Source of the DNA: JAOUEA01 sp038249195
GTDB taxonomy: Bacteria; Actinomycetota; UBA4738; HRBIN12
NCBI GenBank assembly: GCA_038249195.1
Contig: JBBRWM010000003.1
Location: 269,965-333,964 of the forward strand
Length of the DNA stretch: 64,000 bases
Reading direction: 5' to 3'
The stretch's first letter is position 1, and every line of letters starts with the position of its first letter. The notes below the pieces were generated by a model. The model searched no databases. It saw only the letters and a program-made list of their open reading frames with translations, and was not told where the DNA came from. Of the stretch, positions 8,200 to 16,338 are shown one piece after another. The translations under genes and the position numbers were made by a program.

Positions 8200-8211
8200 C
8201 TAAACGTTTAG
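8200..8211. promoter_or_regulatory. Perfect 12-base palindrome, candidate Rrf2 operator
   Basis: CTAAACGTTTAG is a perfect AT-rich palindrome in a very GC-rich region, between the divergent Rrf2 and nirK genes. A possible nirK -10 (TATAGT in TATAGATATAGTCG) follows immediately. It is a likely regulator site, inferred from position and symmetry. Confidence 0.5.
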
Positions 8212-8266
8212 CGGCGCGCTATAGATATAGTCGACGGGTCATCGAGGTCCCCAGGAGGCAGACATC

Positions 8267-9667
8267 ATGCGGAAGTTCATCCCCATCGGGGCGTTCGTGC
8301 TGGCGCTGGCGGTGATCGTGGGCATCACCATCGTGGCCCCCGCCATATCCGGAGGCCCGGATGGCCGGGCGGCGGACACGCCGGCCTACAACGTCGACGG
8401 AGCGAACGGTACGATCGTGAACGTCGACCTCAAGGCATATGAGACCGTCCAGGAGATCGCACCCGGCGTGCGGTATCACGTCTGGACCTTCAACGGGACA
8501 GCGCCCGCCCCGGTGATTCGGGTCCATCTCGGGGATACCGTGCACTTCACGCTGACCAACGCCAGCAGGATCGGCATGCAACATTCGATCGACTTCCACG
8601 CCGCACTGACGCCGTGGGACGTGAACTACCAACCCGTCGATCCAGGGAAGAGTCTCTCGTTCGACTTCGTGGCTCGGTTCCCGGGCGTCTTCCTCTACCA
8701 CTGCGGCGTTCCGCCCGTGCTCCAGCACCTCGCGAACGGGATGTACGGGGCCATCATCGTGGAGGCGGACAACCTCCCAACGGAGCGGGAGTATGTGCTC
8801 GTCTCCAGCGAGTTCTATCCGGGCGCCGCACCGATCCACGGCGTCTACGAGGGCGACCTCGACCGGATGACAGCCGTCGACCCGCAGTACGTCGTGTTCA
8901 ACGGCGTGGCCGACCAGTACAAAGATGCACCCCTCCTCGTGAAGCCCGACGAGCCGTTCCGGCTCTGGGTGGTGAACGCCGGTCCCACGTTGACGAACGC
9001 GTTCCATGTGATCGGGACGCTGTTCTACCAGACGCACGACTCCGGCAACCCCGCCAACACCGACTACGGCCTGCAGACGTTCAACATCGCCCCGGGCAGC
9101 GGCGCGATGTTCGAGCTCCAGATCCCGGACGCGGGGCTGTATCCGTTCGTGACGCACGCGTTCGCCTACACGGGACTCGGCGCCCTCGGGCTGATCAAGG
9201 TGGACCCCGACGCCCCCGATGCGCCCGACAGCTACCCGGTCATGGCCGATCCGTTCTCCGGTGGCGTCACCCCGGCCGGCTCCGGCGGCGGCACAACGGG
9301 CACGCCGACATCATCGCCGTCGATGTCGATGTCGATGCCGCCGAGCGGCCCGGCCGCGGGCGCGGCCTGCTCGCCCAGTGGCACATCGCTCAAGATCTCC
9401 GCACACAACAGCGCGTTCGACGCGAACTGCCTGGCGGCACCTGCGGGGACCCCGTTCACGATCGCCTTCGACAACCAGGACGCATCGATCCCTCACAACG
9501 TGGCCATCTACACCGACGAGGCAGCGACCACTAACTTGTTCACCGGCGACGTCGTCACCGGACCGAAGAAGGTCACCTACAAGGTGGCTGCGCTGGACGC
9601 CGGAACGTACTTCTTCCGTTGCGACATCCACCCCACCACCATGACCGGGACCTTCGTCGTGAAGTAG
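8267..9667 (+). CDS. nirK: Copper nitrite reductase NirK with C-terminal cupredoxin domain
   Basis: This exported enzyme reduces nitrite to nitric oxide. It has 466 residues with an N-terminal signal/anchor helix (8-28). Type 1 copper ligands are H106, C146, H154 and M159. Type 2 ligands are H111, H145 and H297. Catalytic Asp and His match D109 and H247. The two cupredoxin domains end near 312. A Gly/Ser/Thr/Met-rich linker (about 334-362, with SMSMSM) leads to a third cupredoxin domain with H410, C452, H455 and M459, which could deliver electrons to the type 1 site. An AGGAGG RBS precedes the ATG. The divergent Rrf2 gene suggests control by nitric oxide. Confidence 0.93.
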   Translation: MRKFIPIGAFVLALAVIVGITIVAPAISGGPDGRAADTPAYNVDGANGTIVNVDLKAYETVQEIAPGVRYHVWTFNGTAPAPVIRVHLGDTVHFTLTNASRIGMQHSIDFHAALTPWDVNYQPVDPGKSLSFDFVARFPGVFLYHCGVPPVLQHLANGMYGAIIVEADNLPTEREYVLVSSEFYPGAAPIHGVYEGDLDRMTAVDPQYVVFNGVADQYKDAPLLVKPDEPFRLWVVNAGPTLTNAFHVIGTLFYQTHDSGNPANTDYGLQTFNIAPGSGAMFELQIPDAGLYPFVTHAFAYTGLGALGLIKVDPDAPDAPDSYPVMADPFSGGVTPAGSGGGTTGTPTSSPSMSMSMPPSGPAAGAACSPSGTSLKISAHNSAFDANCLAAPAGTPFTIAFDNQDASIPHNVAIYTDEAATTNLFTGDVVTGPKKVTYKVAALDAGTYFFRCDIHPTTMTGTFVVK

Positions 9668-9703
9668 GAGCCGACCCGTACCGCGCTTCTTGTACGCGTT
9701 ACC

Positions 9704-10573
9704 TCAGCGCATCTGCGCCACGAGGTCGGCGGCCAGCTGCGTGACCTCGGCGATGAAGATGCTGATATGCCCATGGTCGGGCCAGGTCGTTAGCTCGGCG
9801 CCCGCGATGACTTCGGCGGTGTGACGGCCATGGGCAAGTGGTACGTAGGTGTCGGCTTGGCCATGGAGGACGCGTACGTGCGCGGTGACGGTGGCGGGAT
9901 CGAACGGCCACGCTCGTCCCTGCAACGTGATGTCTTCGGCATAGCCGCCGACGCCCTGCCTGAAGCCCTCTCCCACCGTAGCGACAAGCGCGCCGGCGAT
10001 CACCTCATCCTCAAGCGCAGCTGTGTCGGCGGGGGCAAGGTCGCCACCGCTATCCCCATCGAGGAAACGGCCCCCGTCGGGCCCGTATCGCTCCTCACAC
10101 CATGCCACGGCCCCGGCCTCATCACCCACGCGCATGAGCGACGCTTCACTCTCTTCGAAACCGTCCCAGGCGGCGGGCCACGCCATGTCGGTAACGCCTG
10201 CGACAACGCCGGCGGCGGATACTCTGTTGGCCAAGGAAGCGGCGCAGACCAGTGCATACGGTCCTCCGGAGGACCAACCCATCACGGCGAAGCGACGAAC
10301 GTCGAGGCGGTCTGCCAGGGCGGCGACGTCCAGCGGCCAATCGTCGATCCCACGTCCAGGCTGGGGGGAGGAGCCGCCGTATCCGGGACGGTCAGGGGAC
10401 ACCACCCTCACGTCCAGGTCGGACAAAGCGCCTTCGAGTGGCGCGAGGTCGAGACGGCTCGTCGGTGCCCCGTGGAAATACATGACCAACGGGCTGTTCA
10501 GGCTCCCAAGGTCGGTGTAAGCGAGAGAGCGTCCGTCGACCAGCATCACCGACGTGTCACGCATGAACCGCAT
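9704..10573 (-). CDS. Alpha/beta hydrolase
   Basis: This 289-residue hydrolase has an HGAPTSR oxyanion-loop region (34-40), the strand motif SPDRPGYGGSS (59-69) and the nucleophile elbow GWSSG with Ser101. A late acidic residue lies in HGQADTYVP and the catalytic His in WPDHGHIS near the C-terminus. The triad and length are standard for esterases and related hydrolases. The start is one of two nearby ATGs (10573 or 10564). The frame is open further upstream but runs through the tRNA-Leu gene, so those starts were rejected. It converges on nirK. The substrate is unknown. Confidence 0.8.
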   Translation of the reverse strand: MRFMRDTSVMLVDGRSLAYTDLGSLNSPLVMYFHGAPTSRLDLAPLEGALSDLDVRVVSPDRPGYGGSSPQPGRGIDDWPLDVAALADRLDVRRFAVMGWSSGGPYALVCAASLANRVSAAGVVAGVTDMAWPAAWDGFEESEASLMRVGDEAGAVAWCEERYGPDGGRFLDGDSGGDLAPADTAALEDEVIAGALVATVGEGFRQGVGGYAEDITLQGRAWPFDPATVTAHVRVLHGQADTYVPLAHGRHTAEVIAGAELTTWPDHGHISIFIAEVTQLAADLVAQMR

Positions 10574-10618
10574 GGTATATCGACCGGTGACGACGCCACC
10601 GGTCGATGCGACGCTCGG

Positions 10619-10702
<84 letters not shown>

Positions 10703-10819
10703 GAGTCGCGATCGCGATGGTAACAACCGCCGGTGCCGACCGGACGTCCCCCGGTTGGATCCGCACAACCCGCCGTTCGGACGATATACCTGAAACCGGG
10801 TATGCCCCATCCTAGACCC

Positions 10820-11182
10820 ATGGCACAAGCCCGCGCCCATGCCCACCTGGACTTCGACGCGCTCATGCAGCACCTCACGATCGTCGGGTTCGTCGGACTC
10901 GCCCTCTGGATTGCCGCAGGCGGCGCGGGCGTCCTGGCCGGCTACCTCACGATCTCTCCTACGGCGACGCTGCGGTTCCTGCTCGCCATCCTCATCCTCG
11001 TGTTCGCCCGCCGCACGTACTGGGAGATCCTCGGATTCCGGTGGCGCAGGTTCCCGGCCGACGAGCGCTACGGGTTCGCGAACCCGCTGGCGGACCACCC
11101 TCGATCCGGCGAGTTCCTCTCCGTCCGCGAGGGGGACATGGAGGTCGAGGCCACCACAGGTTCACCACACCCCCAGCGGTAG
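10820..11182 (+). CDS. Small hypothetical membrane protein
   Basis: This 120-residue protein has no recognised family. A His-rich start (AQARAHAHLDFDAL) is followed by two hydrophobic segments at about residues 20-40 and 45-62. The C-terminal half is soluble, with aromatic and charged residues (RRTYWEILGFRWRRFPADERYGFANPLADHP). The start could also be the ATG at 10802, which lies 11 bases after a TATACC -10-like element. It precedes the fha/pstP cluster in the same direction. Its stop codon TAG is part of a possible -10 hexamer (TAGGAT, 11180-11185) for the next gene. Confidence 0.55.
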   Translation: MAQARAHAHLDFDALMQHLTIVGFVGLALWIAAGGAGVLAGYLTISPTATLRFLLAILILVFARRTYWEILGFRWRRFPADERYGFANPLADHPRSGEFLSVREGDMEVEATTGSPHPQR

Positions 11183-11185
11183 GAT
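11180..11185 (+). promoter_or_regulatory. Possible -10 element of the fha/pstP/pknB operon
   Basis: TAGGAT overlaps the stop codon of the preceding gene and lies about 45 bases before the GTG of the first FHA gene. It is a candidate promoter for the whole cell-wall signalling operon. Confidence 0.35.
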
Positions 11186-11229
11186 GAGCGCCGGGAGCGC
11201 GCGACCGACCTCGCGCGTGCGCAGCATCC

Positions 11230-11922
11230 GTGCCGAACCTCCGTGACTTCGAACGACGCTTGGGGGGCCTCGTCGAAGGCCTGTTCTCGAAGACGTTCCG
11301 CAGCGGCGTCCAACCGATCGAGCTCGCCAAACGGCTCGTCAAGGAGATGGATGCAGGTCGCACGGTTGGCGTGAGCGAGGTCTGGGGTCCGAATCGCTTC
11401 GCGTTCTCCCTGTCGGCGGAGGACGCGGCCCACTTCGAGCAGGCCGAGGCCGCGATGGCCGCCGAGCTGAAGACCGTCGTGCGCGAGAACGCCTCCGAGC
11501 GAGGATGGGGCCTGGTCGGGCCCCCGGACATCGAGTTCTTCGTGGACGACAAGCTCCGAAAGGGGGACTTCGTCTGCGAGGCGAGCTTGGTGGAGGGCGA
11601 GGAGCGGATCGCCCCCACGTCGGCCGCATCCAACGGGCACCCGACGCTGGTGATACGTGAGGACGGCGCCGAGCGCACCGTCGCCATCGAAGGCGACGCC
11701 GCCACGATCGGGCGACTCCCCGACTGTGAGGTCGTACTCAAGGACAAGGGCGCGTCGCGGCGCCATGCACAGATCAGGCTCAAGAACGGCGAGGCCACGC
11801 TCACGGACCTCGGCTCCACCAACGGAACGAGGCTGAACGGTTCGGTGATCCAGTCGCGCCCGCTCGAGGAGGGTGATCGCATCACCATCGGATCGACCGT
11901 CCTGGAGTTCCGGAGGGGCTAA
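11230..11922 (+). CDS. fhaA: FhaA-like FHA-domain protein with DUF3662 domain
   Basis: This 230-residue cytoplasmic protein has an N-terminal DUF3662 domain (about 1-115: LRDFERRLGGLVEGLFSKTF, then QPIELAKRLVKEMD). A C-terminal FHA domain (about 135-228) carries GRLPDCEV, SRRHAQI and TNGTRLNG. FHA domains bind phosphothreonine. In mycobacteria FhaA docks onto phosphorylated kinases and MviN to restrain peptidoglycan synthesis. Here the long linker between domains seen in mycobacterial FhaA is almost absent. The GTG start directly precedes the DUF3662 domain. It is the first gene of the operon with fhaB, pstP, ftsW, pbpA and pknB. Confidence 0.9.
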   Translation: MPNLRDFERRLGGLVEGLFSKTFRSGVQPIELAKRLVKEMDAGRTVGVSEVWGPNRFAFSLSAEDAAHFEQAEAAMAAELKTVVRENASERGWGLVGPPDIEFFVDDKLRKGDFVCEASLVEGEERIAPTSAASNGHPTLVIREDGAERTVAIEGDAATIGRLPDCEVVLKDKGASRRHAQIRLKNGEATLTDLGSTNGTRLNGSVIQSRPLEEGDRITIGSTVLEFRRG

Positions 11923-12399
11923 GTGCTCGCAGCAGGCGTCACGCCGTTCGCGCTGTCGGCCCTGAAGTATGGGTTGTTCGCGCTGTTGTTCCTGTTCATC
12001 TGGCGCTCGACGCGCTGGGTCGTTCGTGGCCTCGCCGTGGACCGGGCACCCCGATCCTCGCACGCGGCCAAGGGCGCAAAGAACGCGACATCGGGCCCGA
12101 CCCTGCCGCCCGGTCCCCAGAGCGTGGTCGTGCACACCGACGGCACGAAGCCCCGCACCGTGAAGATGGCGGCGAGCATGGTGATGGGCCGAGCCCCCGA
12201 GTGCGAGCTCCTGCTCGAGGATACGTATGTCTCGCAGCAGCACGCGCGCATCTTCGGCAAGGGCGGATCCTGGTACGTGGAGGATCTGGGCTCAACGAAC
12301 GGCACCTTCGTGAACGATCAGAGGTTGGCCGCGCCCGCGATGGTCCAGCCGGGCGATCGGATCCGCGTGGGTACCACGGTCGTGGAGCTCCGCCGATGA
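11923..12399 (+). CDS. fhaB: FhaB-like membrane-anchored FHA protein
   Basis: This 158-residue protein has one N-terminal membrane helix (about 10-27: LSALKYGLFALLFLFIW), a short basic linker and a C-terminal FHA domain (about 70-155) with GRAPECELLLED, SQQHARIF and TNGTFVN. This layout matches actinobacterial FhaB/FipA, which binds phosphothreonine on kinases and division proteins. Its GTG directly follows the TAA of the FhaA gene with no gap, and its end overlaps the phosphatase start (ATGA), so translation is coupled through all three genes. Confidence 0.9.
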   Translation: MLAAGVTPFALSALKYGLFALLFLFIWRSTRWVVRGLAVDRAPRSSHAAKGAKNATSGPTLPPGPQSVVVHTDGTKPRTVKMAASMVMGRAPECELLLEDTYVSQQHARIFGKGGSWYVEDLGSTNGTFVNDQRLAAPAMVQPGDRIRVGTTVVELRR

Positions 12400-13475
12400 G
12401 GATCGAAGCCGGAGTGGCCACGGACATCGGCAAGGTCCGCGACGGCAACGAGGACTCCTTCCTGGTGGAGCCCCCGCTGTACGCGGTGGCCGACGGCATG
12501 GGCGGGCACCGCGGCGGCGAGGTGGCCTCGCACCTGGCGCTCGAGACCGTGGAGGCGCGCGCCCGTTCCGGCAAGGAGACGCTGGCCGAACAGGTCCGCT
12601 CCGCCAACCGCGCCGTGTACGAGGCCGCCCAGCAGGACCGGGCGGTCACGGGGATGGGCACCACCCTCACCGCGGCGCGCATCGTCGACGGCACCGCGCA
12701 TCTGGCGCACGTGGGCGATAGCCGGGCCTACCTCCTGCGTGGCGGCTCGCTGCGGCAGCTCACCGACGATCACACCCTCGTGAACCGGATGCTGAAGGCG
12801 GGTGAGATCACCGCCGAGGAAGCGGCTGTGCACCCCCATCGCAACGTGCTCACGCGTGCGCTGGGAACGGAGCCCGAGGTCGAGGTCGACGCCGACGAGG
12901 TGGCGCTCATGGACGGCGACCGGCTCCTGCTCTGCAGCGATGGTCTGTTCGGCATGGTCAACGAAGATCAGATCCAGGCCATCTTAGAGGCGGAACCCGA
13001 TCCGCAGAAGACTGCCGATCGCCTCGTGCGTGCCGCGAATCGAGCGGGGGGCGTCGACAACATCACGGTGGTGATCGTGGATGCGCACGGAGACGACGGA
13101 GAACTGCCGGCGCCCGTCCCCTCCGCAGGTGGACGCCACGCCATCGGGCGATGGATCGTGGGGGCTGCCCTGGGCCTCGCGATCGTGGTGGGCGGGCTGT
13201 TCGTGGGCCGCGGGTACGTCGACGATCAATGGTACGTCGGCGTCAGGGGCGACCGGGTCGCGATCTTCCGCGGTGTGCCCGCCCAACCGCTGGGCTACCA
13301 CCTGAGCAGCGTGGCCGAGGAGACCGACCTGTCGGCCACCCAGATCCAGCAGCTCGAGATCTACACGAACCTCCCGCAGGGCATCAATGCGGACAGCGAG
13401 GCGAACGCCCAGGAGATCGTGGCGCAGATGCGGGTCGACCTGTTGGCCAGCCAACGGCGAGTGCCGACACCGTGA
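12396..13475 (+). CDS. pstP: PP2C-family Ser/Thr phosphatase PstP
   Basis: This 359-residue membrane-anchored phosphatase reverses the action of PknB-type kinases. PPM motifs are clear: RDGNEDS (15-21), VADGMGGHRGGE (31-42), GDSRAYLLR, LCSDGLFGM and GGVDNITVV. They supply the metal-binding Asp and Gly residues. A membrane helix at about 248-268 leads to an extracytoplasmic tail of about 90 residues. The ATG at 12396 overlaps the fhaB stop and opens directly on the catalytic domain. Its stop overlaps the GTG of ftsW. The kinase and FHA genes nearby are expected substrates or partners. Confidence 0.93.
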   Translation: MRIEAGVATDIGKVRDGNEDSFLVEPPLYAVADGMGGHRGGEVASHLALETVEARARSGKETLAEQVRSANRAVYEAAQQDRAVTGMGTTLTAARIVDGTAHLAHVGDSRAYLLRGGSLRQLTDDHTLVNRMLKAGEITAEEAAVHPHRNVLTRALGTEPEVEVDADEVALMDGDRLLLCSDGLFGMVNEDQIQAILEAEPDPQKTADRLVRAANRAGGVDNITVVIVDAHGDDGELPAPVPSAGGRHAIGRWIVGAALGLAIVVGGLFVGRGYVDDQWYVGVRGDRVAIFRGVPAQPLGYHLSSVAEETDLSATQIQQLEIYTNLPQGINADSEANAQEIVAQMRVDLLASQRRVPTP

Positions 13476-14788
13476 GCGCGGTCGCGGGCCGCATCAAGAC
13501 GCCCCGCACCAGGACCGGCTTGGGCCTGCTCGCTCTTGCCCTGATCGTCTCCGTGGGAGCGTTCGCGCTCGCGGGCCTCGGACTGCACGGACGCGTACCG
13601 AAACAGCTCACGGTCTACGCCGTCGTCCTGGTCGCCGGCTTCGTGGGGGCCTGGCTGGTGATGCGGTGGACGGCGCGTGACGCCGATCCGGTGCTCCTGC
13701 CCGTGGCGGCCATCCTCGGCGGCCTGGGGATCGCGATGCTCTATCGCATCATGGTCGACCGCGGGGATCCCCAGATCTGGGTTGACCAGGCCGTCTGGCT
13801 GTTCGTCGGACTCGCGGCGTTCGTCGCCACGCTGCTGTTGATCCGCGACGATCGGCAGCTCGACGCCTACACGTACACGATCGGCCTGGCGGGCGTGATC
13901 CTGTTGCTGTTGCCCGTCGTCCCCGGGATCGGCTACGAGATCAACGGCGCTCGTCTGTGGGCCCGCGTGGGTCCCCTCTCCTTCCAGCCAGCCGAGTTCG
14001 GGAAGATCCTGATCGTCATCTTCCTGGCGAGCTACCTCGCGTCCAAGCGGGAGCTGCTCGCGAGCGGCGTGGGACGGCTGGGGATGCCGCGCGCCAAGGA
14101 CCTCGGCCCGCTCGCCCTGGCGTGGGGGGCGTCGCTGGCGGTGTTGTTCCTCGAACGCGACCTGGGCGCCTCGCTGCTGTTCTTCGGCGTGTTCGTGGTG
14201 ATGCTCTGGGTGGCGAGCGGGCGGGCCGGTTACCTCGTGGTGGGCGCCATCTTGTTCGCGGCGGGTGCCTGGGTCGGGTTCGTCGCGTTCGCCCATGTGC
14301 AGGCGCGCGTGGACTACTGGCTGCACGCGCTGGACCCGTCCAAGGTGCTGGGCCTGGGGTACTTCCAGTTGGCGCAGGGATGGTTCGCCATGGCCAGCGG
14401 CGGCCTGGTGGGCACCGGACTGGGCCAGGGATCGCCCACGTTGATCCCGTACGTGGGCAGCGATTTCATCTTCGCCGCGTTCGGCGAAGAGCTGGGCATG
14501 ATCGGGGCGGCCGCCATCCTGCTGTTGTTCGTGGTCCTGATCGGTCGCGGCTTGCGGATCGCCATGGAGCGCACCGACGCCTTCGGTAAGTTGCTCGCCA
14601 CCGGGATCACCACGATCCTCGCCCTCCAGACGTTCGCGATCGTGGCCGGCGTGACGCGGCTGATCCCGCTCACGGGCGTCCCGCTCCCGCTGGTGAGTTA
14701 CGGGGGATCCAGCCGGGTCGCGACGTTCGTCATGCTGGCGCTCCTGGTGCGGATCTCCTCCGGGCCGTGGGAGCGGCGTCGTGGATAG
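13472..14788 (+). CDS. FtsW/RodA/SpoVE family peptidoglycan glycosyltransferase
   Basis: This 438-residue polytopic SEDS protein polymerises glycan strands from lipid II. About ten hydrophobic segments are visible, along with the family signatures NGARLW and PAEFGKI, and a C-terminal segment (PLPLVSYGGSS) that is a near-invariant SEDS motif. It is paired with the PBP encoded next, as in the actinobacterial rodA-pbpA module. Start GTG at 13472 overlaps the pstP stop by 4 bases. Whether it serves elongation (RodA) or division (FtsW) cannot be decided from sequence, but the operon order favours RodA. Confidence 0.92.
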   Translation: MSAVAGRIKTPRTRTGLGLLALALIVSVGAFALAGLGLHGRVPKQLTVYAVVLVAGFVGAWLVMRWTARDADPVLLPVAAILGGLGIAMLYRIMVDRGDPQIWVDQAVWLFVGLAAFVATLLLIRDDRQLDAYTYTIGLAGVILLLLPVVPGIGYEINGARLWARVGPLSFQPAEFGKILIVIFLASYLASKRELLASGVGRLGMPRAKDLGPLALAWGASLAVLFLERDLGASLLFFGVFVVMLWVASGRAGYLVVGAILFAAGAWVGFVAFAHVQARVDYWLHALDPSKVLGLGYFQLAQGWFAMASGGLVGTGLGQGSPTLIPYVGSDFIFAAFGEELGMIGAAAILLLFVVLIGRGLRIAMERTDAFGKLLATGITTILALQTFAIVAGVTRLIPLTGVPLPLVSYGGSSRVATFVMLALLVRISSGPWERRRG

Positions 14789-16316
14789 GCGGATCCGACG
14801 TTTGGGGATCGCGTTGGTCCTGCTGTTCGGATTGCTGTTCGCGCAGCTCGCGTACGTGCAGGTGTTCGCGGCCGACGGGATCCGTAACAACGACGCGGAC
14901 GCGCAGCGGCAGATCATCGCGGAGTACAAGGTCCAGCGCGGCGCGATCCTCACCCGCGACCTGGTGGCGGTGGCGGCGAGCGTCAAGGCGGCACCCAAGG
15001 CCGACTATCTGTACCGCCGCACGTATCCGCTCGGACCGCTGTACGCCGCGATCACCGGCTACTACTCCCGCGTCTACGGCCGCAGTTCGCTCGAACAGGC
15101 CATGAACAGCTACCTGGCCGGGGACGCGCCGGAGCTGGCGGCCTCGAACCTCACGGATCTCGTCCTGGGCCGCACGAAGAAGGGCGCCTCCGTCGTGACG
15201 ACCATCGATTCACGGCTACAGGCGGCAGCGCAGGCCGCCCTGGGGACCCTCCCCGGCGCCGTCGTGGCCATCGATCCTCGGACGGGCGACCTCATGGCGA
15301 TGGTCGCGAACCCCTCTTACGACCCCGATTCGCTGTCCTCCGGAACCTCCGAGCAGATGCGCGCCGCGTGGGCGAAGCTCAACACCGACCCGGACAAGCC
15401 GTTGCTGTCGCGGGCAAAGGACGAGCTGTACCTGCCGGGATCGACCTTCAAGACCATCACGGCCTCAGCAGCGCTCGAGAACGGCTACGGACCCGAGAGC
15501 CGCTGGCCGAACCCGCACCAGCTCGACCTTCCGCTCACCAATGGGACGCTCGAAAACTTCGGGAACGAGCTGTGTTCCAACGGGGCGAAGACCGTGACGA
15601 TGGCCGAGGCCTTCCGTCAGTCGTGCAATGTGACCTTCGCGGAGATCGGGCTGGCGCTGGGGCCGGAGAAGCTGCAGGCGCAAGCGCAGGCGTACGGGTT
15701 CTGCCCCACCGACCCACGCGTGAGCAGCGCCTGCATCGAGAACACCATCCCGTTCGTCATCCCGTTCCAAACCGGACGCTTCCCCATCCCCGCGTACTTC
15801 GAGCGCAACGACCCCCTGCTCGCCTTCAGCGCGATCGGCTTGGACAACGTGCTCACGAACCCGATGCAGATGGCGCTCGTGGCCTCGGCCATCGCGAACA
15901 AGGGAACCGAGATGCAGCCGCGGCTGGTCCGTGAGATCCGCGCGCCCGACAACAGCGTGATCAAGGAGTTCCCGCCCCAGGCCTACGGGCAGCCGATCTC
16001 CCAGGACAGCGCGCGGACCCTGCGCACGATGATGATCTCCGTGGTCGACAACGGCACGGGATACTCCGCCCGCATCCCCGGCGTCACCGTGGCAGGCAAG
16101 ACCGGCACCGCCACGAACGGACCGGGGAATCCTCCCAACGCGTGGTTCATCGCGTTCGCGCCCGCGGGGACGGGGGAGGTCCCGCGCATCGCCGTGGCGG
16201 TTATCGTCTTGGACGGTGGCGACCTGGGGAACGAGGCCACGGGCGGCCGGGTCGCCGCGCCGATCGCCGCCGAAGTGATCGACGCCTGCTTGAACCGCGG
16301 GGCGTGCCCTTCGTGA
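14781..16316 (+). CDS. pbpA: Penicillin-binding protein, PbpA-type transpeptidase
   Basis: This 511-residue class B PBP is anchored by an N-terminal helix (about 8-28) with the rest outside the membrane. Catalytic motifs are present and in order: S221-TFK224 (SxxK), S281-CN (SxN) and K440-TG (KTG). It cross-links peptidoglycan and works with the SEDS protein encoded just before it. The GTG start overlaps the preceding gene by 8 bases. The dimerisation region between residues 30 and 130 is short, as in mycobacterial PbpA. Beta-lactams would acylate S221. Confidence 0.93.
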   Translation: MDRRIRRLGIALVLLFGLLFAQLAYVQVFAADGIRNNDADAQRQIIAEYKVQRGAILTRDLVAVAASVKAAPKADYLYRRTYPLGPLYAAITGYYSRVYGRSSLEQAMNSYLAGDAPELAASNLTDLVLGRTKKGASVVTTIDSRLQAAAQAALGTLPGAVVAIDPRTGDLMAMVANPSYDPDSLSSGTSEQMRAAWAKLNTDPDKPLLSRAKDELYLPGSTFKTITASAALENGYGPESRWPNPHQLDLPLTNGTLENFGNELCSNGAKTVTMAEAFRQSCNVTFAEIGLALGPEKLQAQAQAYGFCPTDPRVSSACIENTIPFVIPFQTGRFPIPAYFERNDPLLAFSAIGLDNVLTNPMQMALVASAIANKGTEMQPRLVREIRAPDNSVIKEFPPQAYGQPISQDSARTLRTMMISVVDNGTGYSARIPGVTVAGKTGTATNGPGNPPNAWFIAFAPAGTGEVPRIAVAVIVLDGGDLGNEATGGRVAAPIAAEVIDACLNRGACPS

Positions 16317-16338
16317 GCGGCGCGATGAGAGGAGCAGC

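Noticed and set aside
9310..9360. Short ATGTCG-like tandem repeats in nirK as a possible CRISPR or phase-variation tract
   Set aside because: They encode the Ser-Met linker in frame, with only a few short units and no spacers.
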